Positions 1 through 9,334 of a stretch of DNA of 14,728 bases are shown here, piece by piece. The stretch spans positions 1 to 14,728 of the forward strand of contig NW_027018557.1 in NCBI RefSeq assembly GCF_032854445.1. The letters are read 5' to 3'. The position numbers and the translations under genes are program-made. The DNA is from Liolophura sinensis (Eukaryota; Mollusca; Polyplacophora; Chitonida; Chitonidae). Every line of letters begins with the position of its first letter. Positions within the stretch are counted from its first letter, which is position 1. The notes beneath the pieces were generated by a model, which saw only the letters and a list, made by a program, of their open reading frames with translations, searched no databases and had not been told where the DNA came from.

Positions 1-2
1 TA

Positions 3-127
3 CAGGCAAAAGTATTGGTAGGAGAGCAACGCGGTTTGCACCATTCGATTTGTCGTCACAAAATACGTCGGATTAGCCTCTTACCAGTAGCACTGGAACA
101 GTTTTTCCACTTTTGCATTTTTGCCTG
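3..127. repeat. Spaced inverted repeat CAGGCAAAA / TTTTGCCTG (shown in monomer 1)
   Basis: CAGGCAAAA at 3-11 is the exact reverse complement of TTTTGCCTG at 119-127, with 107 bases between. Two further inner positions could pair in RNA if a G-U is allowed. It recurs in most units. A 9-bp match at this distance could be chance, so significance is low. Confidence 0.35.
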
Positions 128-225
128 GTCTTTTTGTTAATTGAAATCGGCTACACTGCACTCTGTACAATCGCGACTGGTCATTACTATATTCAACTTT
201 TGACTATAAGTTATGTGCCCTTCGG

Positions 226-255
226 TAGCCCAGAAGACGTCAAATCTTTGGGCTA
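226..255. repeat. Bulged hairpin-forming inverted repeat around GACGTC (shown in monomer 1; once per unit)
   Basis: TAGCCCA pairs with TGGGCTA (7 bp). After one unpaired G on the left, AAGA pairs with TCTT (4 bp), leaving a 7-base loop, CGTCAAA. That is 11 pairs with one bulge. The motif recurs in every unit. In B2' units C254 changes the A-T pair at 227/254 to A-C on this strand, but would give a G-U wobble in RNA from the minus strand. Monomers 4, 15 and 27 carry other damage to the right arm. No function is shown; the pairing is seen directly. Confidence 0.6.
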
Positions 256-318
256 AGCCCATTTAACTCACCCAGCAATTGCCTTACTTCTAAGTGCAAG
301 ACAATCTCAATGTCTTTA

Positions 319-330
319 TCTACGTGTAGA
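319..330. repeat. Short inverted repeat TCTAC-GT-GTAGA (shown in monomer 1)
   Basis: Five-base arms around a GT spacer, once per unit. Intact in most copies; monomer 8 has TCTATGTGTAGA. Other short perfect palindromes in the unit are TCGCGA, GACGTC, GCAATTGC, CAGCTG, CCATGG and CACGTG (513-518). They are sequence facts without demonstrated function. Confidence 0.4.
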
Positions 331-522
331 AAAACCACACCATTTGTACGTGAAAACCACAAGGTACTTGATACAGTCTGCTGTAAAAAGTACAACTGAA
401 CACTGACCCACTTCAGTAAGGTGCCAAAAGATGCGGAATTGAGCCAGGCATCGGCAGCTGTTGAAAAATTGCAAATTTCCCTGGTTTCCATGGAGTAAGA
501 GCCGTTGCTGGGCACGTGATTA

Positions 523-548
523 TGACATAAATGATCATTTAATTGTCA
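523..548. repeat. Imperfect palindrome centred on TGATCA (shown in monomer 1; once per unit)
   Basis: TGACA-TAAATGA faces TCATTTA-AT-TGTCA: 12 pairs per arm with a 2-base interruption on the right, and a perfect 14-bp core at 528-541. In the 14 units with C540 the perfect core falls to 10 bp (AATGATCATT). Monomer 5 carries a 2-base insertion in it and monomer 2 loses one arm base. Confidence 0.6.
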
Positions 549-549
549 C

Positions 550-1098
550 TACAGGCAAAAGTATTGGTCGGAGAGCAACGCGGTTTGCACCATTCGATTT
601 GTCGTCACAAAATACGTCGGATTAGCCTCTTACCAGCAGCACTGGAACAGTTTTTCCACTTTTGCATTTTTGCCTGGTCTTTTTGTTAATTGAAATCGGC
701 TACACTGCACTCTGTACAATCGCGACTGGTCATTACTATATTCAACTTTTGACTATAAGTTATGTGCCCTTCGGTAGCCCAGAAGACGTCAAATCTTTGG
801 GCTAAGCCCATTTAACTCACCCAGCAATTGCCTTACTTCTAAGTGCAAGACAATCTCAATGTCTTTATCTACGTGTAGAAAAACCACACCATTTGTACGT
901 GAAAACCACAAGGTACTTGATACAGTCTGCTGTAAAAAGTACAACTGAACACTGACCCACTTCAGTAAGGTGCCAAAAGATGCGGAATTGAGCCAGGCAT
1001 CGGCAGCTGTTGAAAAATTGCAAATATCCCTGGTTTCCATGGAGTAAGAGCCGTTGCTGGGCACGTGATTATAACATAAATGATCATTTAATTGTCAC
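550..1098. repeat. Monomer 2, class A1
   Basis: 549 bp, class A, C434, G471, T540, so closest to monomer 1. Private changes include AAATATCC for AAATTTCC and ATTATAACA for ATTATGACA near the end of the unit; the latter alters one arm of the terminal palindrome. Confidence 0.93.
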
Positions 1099-1647
1099 TA
1101 CAGGCAAAAGTATTGGTCGGAGAGCAACGCGGTTTGCACCATTCGATTTGTCGTCACAAAATACGTCGGATTAGCCTTTTACAAGCAGCACTGGAACAGA
1201 TTTTCCACTTTTGCAATTTTGCCTGGTCTTTTTGTTAATTGAAATCGGCTACACTGCACTCTGTACAATCGCGACTGGTCATTACTATATTCAACTTTTG
1301 ACTATAAGTTATGTGCCCTTCGGTAGCCCAGAAGACGTCAAATCTTTGGGCTAAGCCCATTTAACTCACCCAGCAATTGCCTTACTTCTAAGTGCAAGAC
1401 AATCTCAATGTCTTTATCTACGTGTAGAAAAACCACACCATTTGTACGTGAAAACCACAAGGTACTTGATACAGTCTGCTGTAAAAAGTACAACTGAACA
1501 CTGACCCACATGAATAAGGTGCCAAAAGATGGGGAATTGAGCCAGGCATCGGCAGCTGTTGAAAAATTGCAAATTTCCCTGGTTTCCATGGAGTAAGAGC
1601 CGTTACTGGGCACGTGATTATGACATAAATGATCATTCAATTGTCAC
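1099..1647. repeat. Monomer 3, A/B hybrid
   Basis: 549 bp. It has the class A bases at 400 and 404 but the class B bases at 412, 414 and 416, so the switch falls within the 7 bases between 404 and 412. It also has A102 (ACAGATTTTCC, shared with monomers 8 and 27), a private G434, C540, and private changes around TTTTACAAGC, GCAATTTTGCC and CGTTACTGG. Confidence 0.92.
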
Positions 1648-2194
1648 TACAGCCAAAAGTATTGGTCGGAGAACAACGCGGTTTGCATCATTCGATTTGT
1701 CGTCACAAAATACGTCGGATTAGCCTCTTACCAGCAGCACTGGAACAGTTTTTCCACTTTTGCATTTTTGCCTGGTCTTTTTGTTAATTGAAATCGGCTA
1801 CACTGCACTCTGTACAATCGCGACTGGTCATTACTATATTCAACTTTTGACTATAAGTTATGTGCCCTTCGGTAGCCCAGAAGACGTCAAATCTTTTGGG
1901 CTAAGCCCATTTAACTCACCCAGCAATTGCCTTACTTCTAAGTGCAAGACAATCTCAATGTCTTTATCTACGTGTAGAAAAACCACACCATTTGTACGTG
2001 AAAACCACAAGGTACTTGATACAGTCTGCTGTAAAAAGTACAACTGAACACTGACCCACTTCAGTAAGGTGCCAAAAGATGAGGAATTGAGCCGCATCGC
2101 AGCTGTTGAAAATTGCAAATTTCCCTGGTTTTCCATGGAGTAAGAGCCGTTGCTGGGCACGTGATTATGACATAAATGATCATTCAATTGTCAC
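1648..2194. repeat. Monomer 4, class A3, indels
   Basis: 547 bp. Class A with A434 and C540. An extra T lies in the hairpin (AATCTTTTGGG), three bases are lost around GAGCCGCATCGCAGC, one A is lost in TTGAAAATTG, and one T is gained in GGTTTTCC. It also has AGCCAAAAG, GAGAACAAC and GCATCATTCG substitutions. The minus-strand open frame is frameshifted. Confidence 0.92.
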
Positions 2195-2747
2195 TACAGG
2201 CAAAAGTATTGGTCGGAGAGCAACGCGGTTTGCACCATTCGATTTGTCGTCACAAAATACGTCGGATTAGCCTCTTACCAGCAGCACTGGAACAGTTTTT
2301 CCACTTTTGCATTTTGGCCTGGTCTTTTTGTTAATTGGAAATCGGCTACACTGCACTCTGTACAATCGCGACTGTCATTACTATATTCAACTTTTGACTA
2401 TAAGTTATGTGCCCTTCGGTAGCCCAGAAGACGTCAAATCTTTGGGCTAAGCCCATTTAACTCACCCAGCAATTGCCTTACTTCTAAGTGCAAGACAATC
2501 TCAATGTCTTTATCTACGTGTAGAAAAACCACACCATTTGTACGTAAAAAAACACAAGGTACTTGATACAGTCTGCTGTAAAAAGTACAACTGAACACTG
2601 GACCCACTTCAGTAAGGTGCCAAAAGATGAGGAATTGAGCCAGGCATCGGCAGCTGTTGAAAAATTGCAAATTTCCCTGGTTTCCATGGAGTAAGAGCCG
2701 TTGCTGGGCACGTGATTATGACATAAATGATCAGATTCAATTGTCAC
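2195..2747. repeat. Monomer 5, class A3, indels
   Basis: 553 bp. Class A with A434 and C540. It gains one base at TTGGAAATC, loses one at CGACTGTCATT, gains one in a run of seven A after GTACGT, gains one at CTGGACCC, and gains AG within the terminal palindrome (GATCAGATTC). Confidence 0.92.
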
Positions 2748-3291
2748 TACAGGCAAAAGTATTGGTCGGAGAGCAACGCGGTTTGCACATTCGATTTGTC
2801 GTCACAAAATACGTCGGATTAGCCTCTTACCAGCAGCACTGGAACAGTTTTTCCACTTTTGCATTTTTGCCTGGTCTTTTTGTTAATTGAAATCGGCTAC
2901 ACTGCACTCTGTACAATCGCGACTGGTCATTACTATATTCAACTTTTGACTATAAGTTATGTGCCCTTTGGTAGCCCAGAAGACGTCAAATCTTTGGGCT
3001 AAGCCCATTTAACTCACCCAGCAATTGCCTTACTTCTAAGTGCAAGACAATCTCAATGTCTTTATCTACGTGTAGAAAAACCACACCATTTGTACGTGAA
3101 AAAGGTACTTGATACAGTCTGCTGTAAAAAGTACAACTGACCACAGACCCACATGAATAAGGTGCCAAAAGATGCGGAATTGAGCCAGGCATCGGCAGCT
3201 GTTGAAAAATTGCAAATTTCCCCTGGTTTCCATGGAGTAAGAGCCGTTGCTGGGCACGTGATTATGACATAAATGATCATTCAATTGTCAC
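2748..3291. repeat. Monomer 6, class B (undivided), shortest unit
   Basis: 544 bp. Class B at 400-416, CA at 341-342, C434, C540. One base is missing at TTTGCACATTCG. Five bases are missing where others read GAAAACCACAAGG (here GAAAAAGG, beginning near 3099). One C is gained in TTTCCCCTGG. GCCCTTTGG replaces GCCCTTCGG, losing a CpG. Confidence 0.92.
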
Positions 3292-3844
3292 TACAGGCAA
3301 AAGTATTGGTCGGAAGAGCAACGCGGTTTGCACCATTCGATTTGTCGTCACAAAATACGTCGGATTAGCCTCTTACCAGCAGCACTGGAACAGTTTTTCC
3401 ACTTTTGCATTTTTGCCTGGTCTTTTTGTTAATTGAAATCGGCTACACTGCACTCTGTACAATCGCGACTGGTCATTACTATATTCAACTTTTTGACTAT
3501 AAGTTATGTGCCCTTCGGTAGCCCAGAAGACGTCAAATCTTTGGGCTAAGCCCATTTAAACTCACCCAGCAATTGCCTTACTTCTAAGTGCAAGACAATC
3601 TCAATGTCTTTATCTACGTGTAGAAAAACCACACACATTTGTACGTGAAAACCACAAGGTACTTGATACAGTCTGCTGTAAAAAGTACAACTGAACACTG
3701 ACCCACTTCAGTAAGGTGCCAAAAGATGAGGAATTGAGCCAGGCATCGGCAGCTGTTGAAAAATTGCAAATTTCCCTGGTTTCCATGGAGTAAGAGCCGT
3801 TGCTGGGCACGTGATTATGACATAAATGATCATTCAATTGTCAC
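3292..3844. repeat. Monomer 7, class A3, indels
   Basis: 553 bp. Class A with A434 and C540. Four one-base gains, mostly copies of a neighbouring base: CGGAAGAGC, AACTTTTTGAC, TTTAAACTC and ACACACATTT. Confidence 0.92.
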
Positions 3845-4393
3845 TACAGGCAAAAGTATTGGTCGGAGAGCAACGCGGGTTTGCACCATTCGATTTGTCG
3901 TCACAAAATACGTCGGATAGCCTCTTACCAGCAGCACTGGAACAGATTTTCCACTTTTGCATTTTTGCCTGGTCTTTTGTTAATTGAAATCGGCTACACT
4001 GCACTCTGTACAATCGCGACCTGGTCATTACTATATTCAACTTTTGACTATAAGTTATGTGCCCTTCGGTAGCCCAGAAGACGTCAAATCTTTGGGCTAA
4101 GCCCATTTAACTCACCCAGCAATTGCCTTACTTCTAAGTGCAAGACAATCTCAATGTCTTTATCTATGTGTAGAAAAACCACACCATTTGTACGTGAAAA
4201 CCACAAGGTACTTGATACAGTCTGCTGTAAAAAGTACAACTGAACACTGACCCACTTCAGTAAGGTGCCAAAAGATGAGGAATTGAGCCAGGCATCGGCA
4301 GCTGTTGAAAAATTGCAAATTTCCCTGGTTTCCATGGAGTAAGAGCCGTTGCTGGGCACGTGATTATGACATAAATGATCATTTGATTGTCAT
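3845..4393. repeat. Monomer 8, class A3, compensating indels
   Basis: 549 bp only because two gains and two losses cancel: +G in CGCGGGTTT, -T in CGGATAGCC, -T in GGTCTTTTGTT and +C in CGACCTGG. A102 is shared with monomers 3 and 27. CTATGTG replaces CTACGTG, losing a CpG. The end of the unit reads ATTTGATTGTCATT, with G541 and T549 private. Confidence 0.92.
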
Positions 4394-4943
4394 TACAGGC
4401 AAAAGTATTGGTCGGAGAGCAACGCGGTTTGCACCATTCGATTTGTCGTCACAAAATACGTCGGATTAGCCTCTTACCAGCAGCACTGGAACAGTTTTTC
4501 CACTTTTGCATTTTTGCCTGGTCTTTTTGTTAATTGAAATCGGCTACACCTGCACTCTGTACAATCGCGACTGGTCATTACTATATTCAACTTTTGACTA
4601 TAAGTTATGTGCCCTTCGGTAGCCCAGAAGACGTCAAATCTTTGGGCTAAGCCCATTTAACTCACCCAGCAATTGCCTTACTTCTAAGTGCAAGACAATC
4701 TCAATGTCTTTATCTACGTGTAGAAAAACCACACCATTTGTACGTGAAAACCACAAGGTACTTGATACAGTCTGCTGTAAAAAGTACAACTGAACACTGA
4801 CCCACTTCAGTAAGGTGCCAAAAGATGCGGAATTGAGCCAGGCATCGGCAGCTGTTGAAAAATTACAAATTTCCCTGGTTTCCATGGAGTAAGAGCCGTT
4901 GCTGGGCACGTGATTATGACATAAATGATCATTTAATTGTCAC
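4394..4943. repeat. Monomer 9, class A2
   Basis: 550 bp. Class A, C434, A471 (AAATTACAAAT), T540. One extra C in ACACCTGCAC. A2 otherwise appears only from monomer 18 onward, so this copy shares ancestry with the five-unit blocks downstream. Confidence 0.93.
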
Positions 4944-5492
4944 TACAGGCAAAAGTATTGGTCGGAGAGCAACGCGGTTTGCACCATTCGATTTGTCGTC
5001 ACAAAATATGTCGGATTAGCCTCTTACCAGCAGCACTGGAACAGTTTTTCCACTTTTGCATTTTTGCCTGGTCTTTTTGTTAATTGAAATCGGCTACACT
5101 GCACTCTGTACAATCGCGACTGGTCATTACTATATTCAACTTTTGACTATAAGTTATGTGCCCTTCGGTAGCCCAGAAGACGTCAAATCTTTGGGCTAAG
5201 CCCATTTAACTCACCCAGCAATTGCCTTACTTCTAAGTGCAAGACAATCTCAATGTCTTTATCTACGTGTAGAAAAACCACACCATTTGTACGTGAAAAC
5301 CACAAGGTACTTGATACAGTCTGCTGTAAAAAGTACAACTGACCACAGACCCACATGAATAAGGTGCCAAAAGATGCGGAATTGAGCCAGGCATCGGCAG
5401 CTGTTGAAAAATTGCAAATTTCCCTGGTTTCCATGGAGTAAGACCCGTTGCTGGGCACGTGATTATGACATAAATGATCATTCAATTGTCAC
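4944..5492. repeat. Monomer 10, class B1
   Basis: 549 bp. Class B, T66 (AATATGTCGG), CA at 341-342, C540. The only private change noticed is AGACCCGTTG for AGAGCCGTTG. First unit of the first three-unit block. Confidence 0.94.
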
Positions 5493-6041
5493 TACAGGCA
5501 AAAGTATTGGTCGGAGAGCAACGCGGTTTGCACCATTCGATTTGTCGTCACAAAATACGTCGGATTAGCCTCTTACCAGCAGCACTGGAACAGTTTTTCC
5601 ACTTTTGCATTTTTGCCTGGTCTTTTTGTTAATTGAAATCGGCTACACTGCACTCTGTACAATCGCGACTGGTCATTACTATATTCAACTTTTGACTATA
5701 AGTTATGTGCCCTTCGGTAGCCCAGAAGACGTCAAATCTTTGGGCTAAGCCCATTTAACTCACCCAGCAATTGCCTTACTTCTAAGTGCAAGACAATCTC
5801 AATGTCTTTATCTACGTGTAGAAAAACCACACAGTTTGTACGTGAAAACCACAAGGTACTTGATACAGTCTGCTGTAAAAAGTACAACTGACCACAGACC
5901 CACATGAATAAGGTGCCAAAAGATGCGGAATTGAGCCAGGCATCGGCAGCTGTTGAAAAATTGCAAATTTCCCTGGTTTCCATGGAGTAAGAGCCGTTGC
6001 TGGGCACGTGATTATGACATAAATGATCATTCAATTGTCAC
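5493..6041. repeat. Monomer 11, class B2
   Basis: 549 bp. Class B with AG at 341-342 (CACACAGTTT), T254, T284, C540. Second unit of the first three-unit block. Confidence 0.94.
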
Positions 6042-6590
6042 TACAGGCAAAAGTATTGGTCGGAGAGCAACGCGGTTTGCACCATTCGATTTGTCGTCAC
6101 AAAATACGTCGGATTAGCCTCTTACCAGCAGCACTGGAACAGTTTTTCCACTTTTGCATTTTTGCCTGGTCTTTTTGTTAATTGAAATCGGCTACACTGC
6201 ACTCTGTACAATCGCGACTGGTCATTACTATATTCAACTTTTGACTATAAGTTATGTGCCCTTCGGTAGCCCAGAAGACGTCAAATCTTTGGGCTAAGCC
6301 CATTTAACTCACCCAGCAATTGCCTTACTTCTAAGTGCAAGACAATCTCAATGTCTTTATCTACGTGTAGAAAAACCACACCATTTGTACGTGAAAACCA
6401 CAAGGTACTTGATACAGTCTGCTGTAAAAAGTACAACTGAACACTGACCCACTTCAGTAAGGTGCCAAAAGATGAGGAATTGAGCCAGGCATCGGCAGCT
6501 GTTGAAAAATTGCAAATTTCCCTGGTTTCCATGGAGTAAGAGCCGTTGCTGGGCACGTGATTATGACATAAATGATCATTTAATTGTCAC
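6042..6590. repeat. Monomer 12, class A3
   Basis: 549 bp. Class A, A434, G471, T540. Third unit of the first three-unit block. Confidence 0.94.
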
Positions 6591-7139
6591 TACAGGCAAA
6601 AGTATTGGTCGGAGAGCAACGCGGTTTGCACCATTCGATTTGTCGTCACAAAATATGTCGGATTAGCCTCTTACCAGCAGCACTGGAACAGTTTTTCCAC
6701 TTTTGCATTTTTGCCTGGTCTTTTTGTTAATTGAAATCGGCTACACTGCACTCTGTACAATCGCGACTGGTCATTACTATATTCAACTTTTGACTATAAG
6801 TTATGTGCCCTTCGGTAGCCCAGAAGACGTCAAATCTTTGGGCTAAGCCCATTTAACTCACCCAGCAATTGCCTTACTTCTAAGTGCAAGACAATCTCAA
6901 TGTCTTTATCTACGTGTAGAAAAACCACACCATTTGTACGTGAAAACCACAAGGTACTTGATACAGTCTGCTGTAAAAAGTACAACTGACCACAGACCCA
7001 AATGAATAAGGTGCCAAAAGATGCGGAATTGAGCCAGGCATCGGCAGCTGTTGAAAAATTGCAAATTTCCCTGGTTTCCATGGAGTAAGAGCCGTTGCTG
7101 GGCACGTGATTATGACATAAATGATCATTCAATTGTCAC
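6591..7139. repeat. Monomer 13, class B1
   Basis: 549 bp. Same as monomer 10 at all diagnostic sites, including T66. Private A411 (ACCCAAATG). First unit of the second three-unit block. Confidence 0.94.
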
Positions 7140-7688
7140 TACAGGCAAAAGTATTGGTCGGAGAGCAACGCGGTTTGCACCATTCGATTTGTCGTCACAA
7201 AATACGTCGGATTAGCCTCTTACCAGCAGCACTGGAACAGTTTTTCCACTTTTGCATTTTTGCCTGGTCTTTTTGTTAATTGAAATCGGCTACACTGCAC
7301 TCTGTACAATCGCGACTGGTCATTACTATATTCAACTTTTGACTATAAGTTATGTGCCCTTCGGTAGCCCAGAAGACGTCAAATCTTTGGGCTAAGCCCA
7401 TTTAACTCACCCAGCAATTGCCTTACTTCTAAGTGCAAGACAATCTCAATGTCTTTATCTACGTGTAGAAAAACCACACAGTTTGTACGTGAAAACCACA
7501 AGGTACTTGATACAGTCTGCTGTAAAAAGTACAACTGACCACAGACCCACATGAATAAGGTGCCAAAAGATGCGGAATTGAGCCAGGCATCGGCAGCTGT
7601 TGAAAAATTGCAAATTTCCCTGGTTTCCATGGAGTAAGAGCCGTTGCTGGGCACGTGATTATGACATAAATGATCATTCAATTGTCAC
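7140..7688. repeat. Monomer 14, class B2
   Basis: 549 bp. Same as monomer 11 at all diagnostic sites. Second unit of the second three-unit block. Confidence 0.94.
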
Positions 7689-8237
7689 TACAGGCAAAAG
7701 TATTGGTCGGAGAGCAACGCGGTTTGCACCATTCGATTTGTCGTCACAAAATACGTCGGATTAGCCTCTTACCAGCAGCACTGGAACAGTTTTTCCACTT
7801 TTGCATTTTTGCCTGGTCTTTTTGTTAATTGAAATCGGCTACACTGCACTCTGTACAATCGCGACTGGTCATTACTATATTCAACTTTTGACTATAAGTT
7901 ATGTGCCCTTCGGTAGCCCAGAAGACGTCAAATCTTTCGGCTAAGCCCATTTAACTCACCCAGCAATTGCCTTACTTCTAAGTGCAAGACAATCTCAATG
8001 TCTTTATCTACGTGTAGAAAAACCACACCATTTGTACGTGAAAACCACAAGGTACTTGATACAGTCTGCTGTAAAAAGTACAACTGAACACTGACCCACT
8101 TCAGTAAGGTGCCAAAAGATGAGGAATTGAGCCAGGCATCGGCAGCTGTTGAAAAATTGCAAATTTCCCTGGTTTCCATGGAGTAAGAGCCGTTGCTGGG
8201 CACGTGATTATGACATAAATGATCATTTAATTGTCAC
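7689..8237. repeat. Monomer 15, class A3
   Basis: 549 bp. Same as monomer 12 except TTTCGGCTA for TTTGGGCTA, which breaks one pair in the right arm of the 226-255 hairpin. Third unit of the second three-unit block. Confidence 0.94.
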
Positions 8238-8785
8238 TACAGGCAAAAGTATTGGTCGGAGAGCAACGCGGTTTGCACCATTCGATTTGTCGTCACAAAA
8301 TACGTCGGATTAGCCTCTTACCAGCAGCACTGGAACAGTTTTTCCACTTTGCATTTTTGCCTGGTCTTTTTGTTAATTGAAATCGGCTACACTGCACTCT
8401 GTACAATCGCGACTGGTCATTACTATATTCAACTTTTGACTATAAGTTATGTGCCCTTCGGTAGCCCAGAAGACGTCAAATCTTTGGGCTAAGCCCATTT
8501 AACTCACCCAGCAATTGCCTTACTTCTAAGTGCAAGACAATCTCAATGTCTTTATCTACGTGTAGAAAAACCACACAGTTTGTACGTGAAAACCACAAGG
8601 TACTTGATACAGTCTGCTGTAAAAAGTACAACTGACCACAGACCCACATGAATAAGGTGCCAAAAGATGCGGAATTGAGCCAGGCATCGGCAGCTGTTGA
8701 AAAATTGCAAATTTCCCTGGTTTCCATGGAGTAAGAGCCGTTGCTGGGCACGTGATTATGACATAAATGATCATTCAATTGTCAC
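8238..8785. repeat. Monomer 16, class B2
   Basis: 548 bp; one T is missing in CCACTTTGCAT. Class B, AG at 341-342, T254, C540, and C66, so it is B2 and not B1. The three-unit pattern would call for a B1 here, so this copy marks the change of register between the two block types. Confidence 0.93.
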
Positions 8786-9334
8786 TACAGGCAAAAGTAT
8801 TGTTCGGAGAGCAACGCGGTTTGCACCATTCGATTTGTCGTCACAAAATACGTCGGATTAGCCTCTTACCAGCAGCACTGGAACAGTTTTTCCACTTTTG
8901 CATTTTTGCCTGGTCTTTTTGTTAATTGAAATCGGCTACACTGCACTCTGTACAATCGCGACTGGTCATTACTATATTCAACTTTTGACTATAAGTTATG
9001 TGCCCTTCGGTAGCCCAGAAGACGTCAAATCTTTGGGCTAAGCCCATTTAACTCACCCAGCAATTGCCTTACTTCTAAGTGCAAGACAATCTCAATGTCT
9101 TTATCTACGTGTAGAAAAACCACACCATTTGTACGTGAAAACCACAAGGTACTTGATACAGTCTGCTGTAAAAAGTACAACTGACCACAGACCCACATGA
9201 ATAAGGTGCCAAAAGATGCGGAATTGAGCCAGGCATCGGCAGCTGTTGAAAAATTGCAAATTTCCCTGGTTTCCATGGAGTAAGAGCCGTTGCTGGGCAC
9301 GTGATTATGACATAAATGATCATTTAATTGTCAC
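8786..9334. repeat. Monomer 17, class B3
   Basis: 549 bp. Class B, T18 (TATTGTTCGG), CA at 341-342, T540. First unit of the first five-unit block. Confidence 0.94.

Larger units (their letters stand above)
1..549. repeat. Monomer 1, class A1
   Basis: Full-length 549-bp unit used here as the coordinate reference. Class A at 400-416, C434, G471, T540. Private changes: A at unit 20 (GGTAGG where others have GGTCGG) and CCAGTAGC where most have CCAGCAGC. Confidence 0.93.
4944..6590. repeat. Higher-order block T, copy 1 (B1-B2-A3, 1647 bp)
   Basis: Three successive units carry the ordered markers T66/CA341, then AG341-342, then class A with A434. The same order at the same spacing follows immediately at 6591. 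The two blocks have equal length and differ at only about three positions by eye (in monomers 10, 13 and 15). They are far more alike than neighbouring units within a block. Confidence 0.9.
6591..8237. repeat. Higher-order block T, copy 2 (B1-B2-A3, 1647 bp)
   Basis: Second copy of the three-unit block, same length as the first. Differences seen: A411 in its first unit, the absence of the first copy's AGACCC change, and TTTCGGC in its third unit. The block is not continued: the next unit is B2 rather than B1. Confidence 0.9.

Noticed and set aside
217-250. U6 snRNA-like 5' end (GTGCCCTTCGGTAGCC)
   Set aside because: The likeness is limited to the first stem-loop region; the conserved ACAGAGA box and the following U6 core are absent.
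226-284. RNA polymerase III promoter or tRNA/SINE origin (TAGCCCAGAAG fits a loose A-box)
   Set aside because: No convincing B-box (GGTTCGA type) lies at the right distance downstream, and no cloverleaf can be drawn. CATTCGATTTG near unit 46 has only the TTCGA core and is upstream of this A-box match.
240-515. Minus-strand open frame repeated in each unit, as a protein-coding gene family
   Set aside because: Subtype substitutions mostly change residues, indels break the frame in several copies, many copies lack an ATG at the proposed start, and no recognisable domain or motif is present. A frame of about 90 codons repeated with the unit is one chance event copied many times.
1-549. Hammerhead ribozyme in the satellite unit
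   Set aside because: Some satellites carry one, so I looked for a CTGATGA core followed by GAAA on both strands. The nearest string is AAGATGAGG in A3 units; the core is not present.
1-549. 5S rDNA or histone-type tandem gene cluster
   Set aside because: The unit length would suit a 5S repeat, but no 5S internal control region or other conserved rRNA sequence is recognisable on either strand, and no histone frame is present.
400-700. Spliced-leader RNA gene repeat (AAG/GT junctions plus an ATTTTTG Sm-like site)
   Set aside because: The nearest Sm-like ATTTTTG lies more than 200 bases from the AAG-GT sites, with no compact three-hairpin layout and no leader sequence I recognise.
8786-8830. 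CENP-B box
   Set aside because: GTTCGGAGAGCAACGCGG in B3 units starts with TTCG, but the required downstream A and CGGG positions do not match; no other candidate on either strand.
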